Below, piece by piece: positions 7,061 through 11,498 of a stretch of DNA of 11,498 bases. Position 1 is the stretch's first letter. Each line of letters begins with the position of its first letter. The stretch lies in the NCBI GenBank assembly GCA_045601445.1, contig JAZRZQ010000049.1, positions 1-11,498 on the forward strand, written 5' to 3'. The translations under genes and the position numbers were made by a program. This stretch comes from RGIG5579 sp045601445. Its GTDB lineage: Bacteria; Bacillota; Clostridia; Oscillospirales; SIG627. A model generated the notes under the pieces. That model did not search any database. It was not told where the DNA came from and saw nothing but the letters and a program-made list of their open reading frames with translations.

Positions 7061-7089
7061 CGGTGGCAGATCCCTGCCGCCGTTTTTTT
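7061..7089 (+). terminator. Intrinsic terminator of the NahK/BY-kinase operon
   Basis: CGGTGGCAG (7061-7069) pairs with CTGCCGCCG (7074-7082) in nine pairs, one of them G-U, around a 4-nt loop ATCC, followed by seven T (7083-7089). It begins 5 nt after the phosphatase stop codon, which marks the operon end. Confidence 0.92.
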
Positions 7090-7112
7090 GTCCGAAGCGT
7101 CTGTTCGGACAA
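7088..7112. repeat. Perfect 25-bp inverted repeat, possible operator or leader hairpin
   Basis: TTGTCCGAA (7088-7096) and TTCGGACAA (7104-7112) are perfect 9-bp arms around a 7-nt centre. The repeat overlaps the T-tract end of the terminator and lies 33 nt before the next ATG. No T-run follows it, so it is not a second terminator. A weak -35-like TTGTCC lies in the left arm, but no convincing -10 follows. The binding protein, if any, is unknown. Confidence 0.55.
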
Positions 7113-7145
7113 GATCCAATCAAGATAAGGAGTTGTTAAAACGCT

Positions 7146-7649
7146 ATGGTAAGAAACTTTTTGGATAAAAAACCTCAAATCCCCGAATCGGTCTTTCTTG
7201 CTGAAAACTGCGCCGTCATCGGTGACGTGGTGCTTGGAGAACGAGTCAACGTTTGGTACGGCGCGGTCATCCGCGGCGACGAGGGCCCGATCGAGATCGG
7301 AGACGATACCAATGTTCAGGACAACGCTACGCTGCATACCTCACCGGGGCTTGCGATGAAGATCGGCAAGGGCGTGACCGTCGGCCACAACGCCGTCGTT
7401 CACGGCTGTACCGTCGGAGACGGAACGACCGTCGGTATGGGTGCGATCGTGCTCAACGGCGCCAAGGTCGGTGCGGGCTGTATCATCGGCGCGGGCGCTC
7501 TGGTCAAAGAGGGGCAGGAGATTCCCGACGGCGCGCTGTGTGTGGGCGTACCCGCCAAGGTCGTTCGCATTCTCGATGAAAAACAGCGCGAGAGCTTTAT
7601 TCAAAATGCGGCCATCTACGTTCATCTCGCCGAGGAGTATTTGCGTTGA
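7146..7649 (+). CDS. Gamma-carbonic-anhydrase-like hexapeptide-repeat protein (YrdA/PaaY-like)
   Basis: The 167 residues form a left-handed beta-helix built of hexapeptide turns (about residues 18-125), followed by a C-terminal helix. The three zinc-ligand histidines of the gamma-carbonic anhydrase family are in place: His64 in ATLHTS, and His81 and His86 in VGHNAVVHG, with the family's five-residue spacing. The NVWYGAVIRGD and NVQDNATLH blocks are also typical. Such proteins bind metal and some hydrate CO2, but many have no proven activity, so function is open. The nearest Shine-Dalgarno site, AAGGAG (7127-7132), is 13 nt from the ATG, an unusually long gap; no other start is possible because TAA at 7137-7139 closes the frame. 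I see no clear promoter for this gene; it lies behind a terminator and a palindrome. Its stop overlaps the rlmA start. Confidence 0.92.
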   Translation: MVRNFLDKKPQIPESVFLAENCAVIGDVVLGERVNVWYGAVIRGDEGPIEIGDDTNVQDNATLHTSPGLAMKIGKGVTVGHNAVVHGCTVGDGTTVGMGAIVLNGAKVGAGCIIGAGALVKEGQEIPDGALCVGVPAKVVRILDEKQRESFIQNAAIYVHLAEEYLR

Positions 7650-8467
7650 GCCCGTTGATCTGCCCCGTTTGCCGAAAGGTGCTCGTCCTCTCCGATCGGG
7701 GAGCGACCTGCGCGGCGGGACACCATTTCGACCGTGCCGCGCAGGGGTATTTTAATCTTCTTTTGCAATCCTCTTCCCGCGGCCACGGCGACGATAAGAA
7801 AATGCTTCTGGCGCGCCGTGCGTTTTTGGACGAGGGACACTATCGCCCCTTGCTCGACGCCTTGACCGATCGCATCCTCGCCCGCTTTCCCGATCGCGGC
7901 GTGTTTTGCGACGCGGGCTGTGGGGAGGGCTATTATACGCACGCCATCCTCGCCTCGCTTCGCAATGCGAGAAAGAGCCCGAGGGGGCTTTCCTTCGACA
8001 TCGCACGGGATGCGGTGAAAATGACGGCGAGAAAAAACACCCCGCAGGATCTCTCCTTCGTGGCAAGCGCCTATCACGTTCCCTTGGCCGATGCCTCGTG
8101 CGATGCCATCCTTTCGGTCTTTTCCCCCTACGCCGAGCAGGAGTTTTTGCGCCTGCTCCGATCAGGCGGCTATCTCTACCGCGCGGTGGGGCTGGAGGAT
8201 CATCTGTTTGAATTGAAAAAGGCCGTTTACGATCGCCCCGTGCGTACGGATAAGGCCGCCGTCATCGGGGACGGCTTTCTTCTTGAGGAAGAGGCGAAAA
8301 TCGAGGGCGTGATGAAGCTTTGCTCGCCCGAGAGCGTGCGCGCTCTGTTTGAAATGACCCCCTATGCCCACAAAACTTCCCCCGCGGATCGCGAAAAGCT
8401 TCTCTCGCTGACCCATCTCGAGACCCGCTTTTCCTTCGGGGTGCAGGTGCTGAGAAAGAAATCGTAA
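7646..8467 (+). CDS. rlmA: 23S rRNA (guanine-N1)-methyltransferase RlmA
   Basis: RlmA methylates N1 of a guanine in hairpin 35 of 23S rRNA: G745 in Gram-negatives and G748 in Gram-positive RlmA(II) enzymes, where it can influence macrolide/tylosin response. The 273 residues begin with the zinc site Cys6, Cys9, Cys22, His26. The family signatures follow: HHFDRAAQGYFNLL (26-39), ARRAFLDEGHYRPL (56-69), the SAM-binding DAGCGEGYYTHA (89-100) and MTPYAHKTSP (237-246). The G748 assignment is inferred from phylum. The start is TTG at 7646, overlapping the previous stop as TTGA, with GAGGAG (7632-7637) 8 nt upstream. This start keeps the zinc finger at the usual distance from the N-terminus. It forms a coupled pair with the hexapeptide protein; no terminator follows before the next promoter. 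Confidence 0.95.
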   Translation: MSPLICPVCRKVLVLSDRGATCAAGHHFDRAAQGYFNLLLQSSSRGHGDDKKMLLARRAFLDEGHYRPLLDALTDRILARFPDRGVFCDAGCGEGYYTHAILASLRNARKSPRGLSFDIARDAVKMTARKNTPQDLSFVASAYHVPLADASCDAILSVFSPYAEQEFLRLLRSGGYLYRAVGLEDHLFELKKAVYDRPVRTDKAAVIGDGFLLEEEAKIEGVMKLCSPESVRALFEMTPYAHKTSPADREKLLSLTHLETRFSFGVQVLRKKS

Positions 8468-8474
8468 AAAGTTC

Positions 8475-8503
8475 TTGAAATCTTCTCCTCTTTTCGTTAT
8501 AAT
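8475..8503 (+). promoter_or_regulatory. Promoter of the LCP-family gene
   Basis: TTGAAA (8475-8480), a 17-nt spacer and TATAAT (8498-8503) make the best sigma-A-type promoter of the window. It begins 8 nt after the rlmA stop. The predicted start is near 8510, leaving a leader of about 28 nt. Confidence 0.85.
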
Positions 8504-8537
8504 GAGAAAAGAGAATGCGTGTGAAAGGAGAATCGTG

Positions 8538-9461
8538 ATGAAGCGATCGGCCCGTGATTATGTGTTGACCCTCACTCTTGCGGTGGTGGTCTTTGCCGTC
8601 GTGGCGTTTTTCCTTTATCAGATTGCTCAATCTCTGATGGGTGACGTGATCAACAAGATCGGCTCGGAGGGAGAGAACCCCACCACGCAGGAGCAAAACG
8701 ACGACGGCTCAACCCCCGTCGGCGGCGGCAGCGCCGCGTCCGGCGGCTCGGGGGATCGCTGTGCCGTCTTTCTGCTGGTCGGCACGGACCGCAAGCAGGG
8801 CAACGCCGACGCCATCTTTCTGGTCGGCATCAACGAAACCAAAAAGCAGGCGGCCGTGTCGCTGATCCCGTCCGACACTCTCGTGACCGACACGGGCACG
8901 ACCCAAAAGCTCGGAGAGGCCTACGCCGCTCGCGGCATCGGCTTTTTAAAGGAGTTCGTGACCAAGAATACGGGCGTTGCTGTCGACTATTACGCCGTGA
9001 TGAAGATGGACGCTCTGGAAAATCTGATCGATTTTCTCGGCGGCATCACCTATAACGTGCCGGAGAATATGTATTACTTTGATTCCTCACAGAATCTGCA
9101 TATCAATCTTAAGCAGGGCACGCAAAAGCTCACCGGCTCACAGGCGCTTCAGCTTGTTTGCTACCGCGGCTACGCGGCGGGGAATTCCGCGCGCGAGGAC
9201 ACACAGCTTTCCTTCGCCCGCAGCTTTTGCGACGCGTTTCTTACCCCTGCCAATCTTTCTCGCGCCAAGTCCATTCTCTACAACGTGACCTACAACGTCG
9301 AGAGCGATTTTCGCGAGGCGGATCTCAACGAGCTGGGAGAGATGATCTTCCACTTTTCCGACTACGCCCAAAGCTACATCCGCTTGCCCGGCAAGTCCGC
9401 CGCGAACGGCTACACCTTGGACGTGTCCCGCGCCAAGAGCGTGTTTCAATCGTACCGTTAA
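8538..9461 (+). CDS. LytR-CpsA-Psr (LCP) family protein, divergent
   Basis: LCP proteins are membrane-anchored enzymes that move lipid-linked glycopolymers onto peptidoglycan outside the cell. The 307 residues have a short basic N-terminus, one membrane anchor at about 9-30, a Gly/Ser/acidic linker (about 42-72), then an LCP domain (about 75-235): FLLVGTDRKQGNADAIFLVGI, VSLIPSDTLV, KLGEAYAARG, DYYAVMKMDALENLIDFLGGI, LKQGTQKLTGSQAL. Several usual signature residues are changed: the RSDT-like motif reads NADA, IPRDT reads IPSDT, and the RYR block near the end reads CYRGY. The ligase activity may therefore be altered or lost (inference). The start is ATG at 8538, with AAAGGAG (8524-8530) 7 nt upstream; an in-frame ATG at 8475 lies in the promoter and is rejected. 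A terminator overlaps its stop codon. Confidence 0.87.
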   Translation: MKRSARDYVLTLTLAVVVFAVVAFFLYQIAQSLMGDVINKIGSEGENPTTQEQNDDGSTPVGGGSAASGGSGDRCAVFLLVGTDRKQGNADAIFLVGINETKKQAAVSLIPSDTLVTDTGTTQKLGEAYAARGIGFLKEFVTKNTGVAVDYYAVMKMDALENLIDFLGGITYNVPENMYYFDSSQNLHINLKQGTQKLTGSQALQLVCYRGYAAGNSAREDTQLSFARSFCDAFLTPANLSRAKSILYNVTYNVESDFREADLNELGEMIFHFSDYAQSYIRLPGKSAANGYTLDVSRAKSVFQSYR

Positions 9462-9485
9462 AAAGGAGGCTCCCCTCCTTTTTTT
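9460..9485 (+). terminator. Intrinsic terminator overlapping the LCP stop codon
   Basis: AAAAAGGAGG (9460-9469) pairs perfectly with CCTCCTTTTT (9474-9483) around the loop CTCC, with a run of seven T ending at 9485. The left arm starts inside the TAA stop codon (9459-9461). The next gene's GGAGG site begins only 8 nt after the T-run. Confidence 0.85.
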
Positions 9486-9501
9486 CGTATTCGGAGGTAG
9501 T

Positions 9502-10236
9502 ATGACCCTGCAAAAACTGATGAGTCTGACCCGCAAGGGGCTGGACGATTTTTCCATGCTTCGGGAAGGGGACTGCGTGGCGGTCGGCCTCTCTGGCGGC
9601 AAGGATTCGCTCGCGCTGGTCACGGCGCTGGCCGCTCTTTCCCGCTTTCATCCCAAGCACTTTACCGTCAAGGCCGTCACGGTCGATCTCGGCTTCGAGG
9701 GTGCGGATTATTCGCCGATCGAGAGCTATCTCGAGCCGCTCGGGGTGGAGTATCATATCGAAAAGACCGAGATCGGCAAGATCATCTTTGACGTCAGGCA
9801 GGAAAAAAATCCCTGCTCGCTCTGCGCCAAGATGAAGCGCGGCGTTCTGTGCGATGCCGCCAAAAAAATCGGCTGCTCGACGCTGGCCCTTGCCCATCAC
9901 CGAGACGATCTGATCGAGACCTTTCTGATGAATCTTTTTTACGCAGGCCGCGTGGACACCTTTCTCCCCGTGACGGAATTGGCCCGCAGCGCCGTTCGAG
10001 TCATCCGTCCCTTCCTCTACGTCGAGGAAAAGGAATTGGTTTATTTTTCCAACAAAAACCCAATGCCCGTTTGCCCCTCGCGCTGTCCCGCCGATCGCTT
10101 CACCAAGCGTCAGGACATCAAGGAGCTGATCCAAGCCCTCTCAAAACAAAACCCCGATCTGAAGGCCAAGCTCTTCGGCGCGATCGAGCGCGCGGGCCTT
10201 TTGTCGCGGCGTGAAAACGATACCATCGAGTTTTGA
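9502..10236 (+). CDS. ttcA: TtcA-family tRNA thiolation enzyme (tRNA 2-thiocytidine biosynthesis)
   Basis: TtcA enzymes adenylate C32 of certain tRNAs and replace its oxygen with sulfur, using an Fe-S cluster. The 244 residues carry the PP-loop SGGKDS (31-36), the motif NPCSLCAKMKRG (103-114, Cys105 and Cys108) and ALAHHRDDLIETFLMN (129-144), all typical of TtcA. A further pair, Cys191 and Cys195 (PVCPSRCPAD), lies where TtcA supplies another cluster ligand. It is shorter than E. coli TtcA (311), as is usual for Gram-positive homologues. The lack of a TilS C-terminal domain and the CxxC motif argue against lysidine synthetase. The exact tRNA base is inferred from family. GGAGG (9493-9497) is only 4 nt from the ATG. 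No promoter was seen between the upstream terminator and the start, so transcription may depend on read-through or a promoter inside the LCP gene. Confidence 0.88.
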   Translation: MTLQKLMSLTRKGLDDFSMLREGDCVAVGLSGGKDSLALVTALAALSRFHPKHFTVKAVTVDLGFEGADYSPIESYLEPLGVEYHIEKTEIGKIIFDVRQEKNPCSLCAKMKRGVLCDAAKKIGCSTLALAHHRDDLIETFLMNLFYAGRVDTFLPVTELARSAVRVIRPFLYVEEKELVYFSNKNPMPVCPSRCPADRFTKRQDIKELIQALSKQNPDLKAKLFGAIERAGLLSRRENDTIEF

Positions 10237-10278
10237 GAGAGAAAATGTGAACAAAATGTTAATAATAGGCAAAAGTGC

Positions 10279-10306
10279 TTGAATTTTACAGCGGGTTGTC
10301 TATAAT
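10279..10306 (+). promoter_or_regulatory. groESL promoter
   Basis: TTGAAT (10279-10284), a 16-nt spacer and TATAAT (10301-10306) are present. The predicted start near 10313 puts the CIRCE operator in the first bases of the leader, the usual arrangement for HrcA repression. Confidence 0.85.
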
Positions 10307-10318
10307 AAAAGCAATGAG

Positions 10319-10345
10319 TTAGCACTCGCAGGTTAAGAGTGCTAA
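10319..10345. promoter_or_regulatory. CIRCE operator (HrcA binding site)
   Basis: TTAGCACTC (10319-10327), 9 nt, and GAGTGCTAA (10337-10345) are an exact match to the CIRCE consensus inverted repeat. HrcA is known to bind this element and repress groESL when GroEL is free. The hrcA gene is not in the window. Confidence 0.98.
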
Positions 10346-10364
10346 TCCAAGAAAAGAGTTATCC

Positions 10365-10371
10365 AAGGAGG
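10365..10371 (+). promoter_or_regulatory. Ribosome binding site that decides the groES start
   Basis: AAGGAGG lies 3 nt before an in-frame ATG at 10375 and 9 nt before a second ATG at 10381. The 9-nt spacing is workable and the 3-nt one is too short, so translation most likely begins at 10381. Confidence 0.75.
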
Positions 10372-10380
10372 AAAATGAAA

Positions 10381-10662
10381 ATGTTGAAGCCTTTGAGTGA
10401 CAGAGTCGTACTGAAGCAGGTGGCAGCCGAAGAAACCACCACTTCCGGCATCATTCTGGCGGGAAGCGCCAAGGAGAAGCCGGAAATTGCAGAGGTCATT
10501 GCAGTCGGCCCCGGCGGCGTGATCGACGGAACCAAGATCGAGATGAACGTTTCGGTCGGAGACAAGGTCATCACCGCAAAGTATTCGGGTACGGAAGTGA
10601 AGTATCAGGGTGAGGAGTACCTCATCGTTCGCATCGGCGACATTCTCGCCGTCGTAGAGTAA
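10381..10662 (+). CDS. groES: Co-chaperonin GroES
   Basis: GroES forms the seven-subunit lid of the GroEL folding chamber in the cytosol. The 93 residues match the family length (about 94-97). The N-terminal MLKPLSDRVVLKQ strand, the mobile loop around residues 17-32 (EETTTSGIILAG, with the IIL contact for GroEL), the GPGGVIDG roof region and the C-terminal YLIVRIGDILAVVE are all standard. The start at 10381 is chosen by Shine-Dalgarno spacing; an ATG two codons upstream (10375) would only add Met-Lys. It is the first gene of the groESL operon under the CIRCE-controlled promoter, with groEL beginning 19 nt after its stop. Nothing unusual was seen. Confidence 0.97.
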   Translation: MLKPLSDRVVLKQVAAEETTTSGIILAGSAKEKPEIAEVIAVGPGGVIDGTKIEMNVSVGDKVITAKYSGTEVKYQGEEYLIVRIGDILAVVE

Positions 10663-10681
10663 AATCGGGAGGATAAAGACT

Positions 10682-11498
10682 ATGGCAAAAGACGTGATTT
10701 ACGGCATTGAAGCCAGAAACAAACTGATGAGCGGTATCGACCAGCTTGCCGATGCCGTCAAAGCGACCATCGGCCCCAAGGGCAGAAACGTCGTATTGGA
10801 AAAGAAATTCGGCGCACCGCTGATTACCAACGACGGTGTGACCATCGCAAAGGAGATCGAGCTTTCCGATCCCTTTGAAAATATGGGCGCACAGCTCATC
10901 CGTCAGGTTGCGGTCAAGACCAACGACGCCGCAGGCGACGGTACGACCACCGCGACCGTTCTCGCACAGGCCTTCGTTCGCGAGGGAATGAAGAACGTCA
11001 CCGCAGGCGCTAATCCTATGGTGCTGAAGAAGGGCATTTCCAAGGCCGTTGAGGTTGCCATTGCCGAATTGAAGAAGAACTCCAAGCCCGTTTCCGGCAA
11101 GGAGGATATCGTCAGAGTCGGTACCATTTCCGGTGGCGATGAATTGGTGGGAACCCTCATAGCAGACGCCATGGAAAAGGTTTCCGCTGACGGCGTGATT
11201 ACCGTAGAGGAAAGCAAATCCGCCGAGACCTATTGCGAGGTCGTGGAGGGTATGCAGTTTGACCGCGGTTACCTCTCCCCCTATATGGTGACCGATACCG
11301 ATAAGATGGAGACCGTGTTTGACGATGCGGTGCTTCTCATTACCGATAAGAAGATCTCCAACATTCAGGAGATCCTGCCCCTTCTGGAGCAGATCATGCA
11401 GTCCGGCCTCAAGCTTGTGATCATCGGTGAGGATGTAGAAGGCGAAGCCCTTTCCACTCTGCTTGTCAACAAGCTCCGCGGCACCTTTACCTGCGCTG
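10682..11498 (+). CDS. groEL: Chaperonin GroEL, N-terminal 272 residues (runs off the right edge)
   Basis: GroEL is the 60-kDa double-ring ATP-driven folding chamber. The frame stays open from the ATG at 10682 to the window end; about half of the expected 540 residues are present. ATP-site motifs are intact: TIGPKGRNVVLE (29-40), ITNDGVTIAKEIEL (48-61) and AGDGTTTATVLAQ (84-96) with catalytic Asp86. The equatorial and intermediate segments run to VITVEES, and the apical domain starts near residue 188 (VEGMQFDRGYLSPYMVTD). GGAGG (10668-10672) lies 9 nt before the ATG. It shares the CIRCE-controlled transcript with groES. The sequence is ordinary for Clostridia; the truncation is only the window limit, with no adapter at this end. 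Confidence 0.97.
   Translation, partial: MAKDVIYGIEARNKLMSGIDQLADAVKATIGPKGRNVVLEKKFGAPLITNDGVTIAKEIELSDPFENMGAQLIRQVAVKTNDAAGDGTTTATVLAQAFVREGMKNVTAGANPMVLKKGISKAVEVAIAELKKNSKPVSGKEDIVRVGTISGGDELVGTLIADAMEKVSADGVITVEESKSAETYCEVVEGMQFDRGYLSPYMVTDTDKMETVFDDAVLLITDKKISNIQEILPLLEQIMQSGLKLVIIGEDVEGEALSTLLVNKLRGTFTCA

Noticed and set aside
7091..7109. LexA/SOS box in the palindrome (CGAA...TTCG)
   Set aside because: The Bacillota LexA site needs CGAAC-N4-GTTCG; the inner bases and spacing do not match.
10375..10380. groES start at the upstream ATG
   Set aside because: Only 3 nt separate it from the Shine-Dalgarno site; the ATG at 10381 has a normal spacing and gives the usual GroES N-terminus.
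1..11498. CRISPR arrays, tRNA/rRNA genes, insertion sequences, phage or defence genes
   Set aside because: No regularly spaced repeats, no cloverleaf-like sequences, and no transposase, integrase or known defence motifs were seen on either strand; all intergenic stretches are under about 210 bp.

Overview
The window looks like chromosomal core DNA from an uncultured Bacillota, most likely a Clostridia gut-type organism. The reasons are a perfect CIRCE element ahead of groESL, a BY-kinase split into separate membrane-adaptor and kinase genes with a PHP-type phosphatase (the Gram-positive layout), an LCP-family protein, strong GGAGG-type Shine-Dalgarno sites, and sigma-A-like promoters (TTGAAA-17-TATAAT, several with extended -10 TGnTATAAT). 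The DNA is moderately GC-rich. I saw no mobile element, CRISPR array, tRNA or rRNA. The species-level identity is not visible.

Layout. Positions 1-42 are not genomic: they match, in reverse complement, a BGI/MGI sequencing adapter plus a 10-base barcode-sized tail. The minus-strand Lon protease gene (43-1311) is therefore cut by the end of the assembled contig and is not broken in the organism. A 201-bp divergent promoter region (1312-1512) separates lon from a plus-strand gene for an unrecognised protein that resembles a degenerate PAS/histidine-kinase. Next comes pfkA (6-phosphofructokinase, own promoter).

A second promoter at about 3708-3735 starts a tight four-gene operon: a NahK-like N-acetylhexosamine 1-kinase, a Wzz/CapA-type membrane adaptor, a BY-kinase (CapB type) and a PHP tyrosine-protein phosphatase (CpsB/YwqE type). 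It ends in a clear intrinsic terminator (7061-7089). The operon joins amino-sugar activation to a tyrosine-phosphorylation switch of the type that controls surface-polysaccharide assembly, but no glycosyltransferases, flippase or polymerase lie beside it.

A pair follows: a gamma-carbonic-anhydrase-like hexapeptide protein and RlmA (23S rRNA guanine-N1 methyltransferase), translationally coupled by a TTGA overlap. Then come a divergent LCP-family protein with its own strong promoter and a terminator overlapping its stop codon, a TtcA-family tRNA thiolation enzyme, and groES-groEL under promoter plus CIRCE (HrcA) control. groEL runs off the right edge.

Most of the window is ordinary housekeeping. 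The points most worth checking are the adapter artefact, the NahK/BY-kinase operon, the LCP protein with eroded signature residues, the degenerate kinase-like protein, and a perfect 25-bp inverted repeat ahead of the gamma-carbonic-anhydrase gene.
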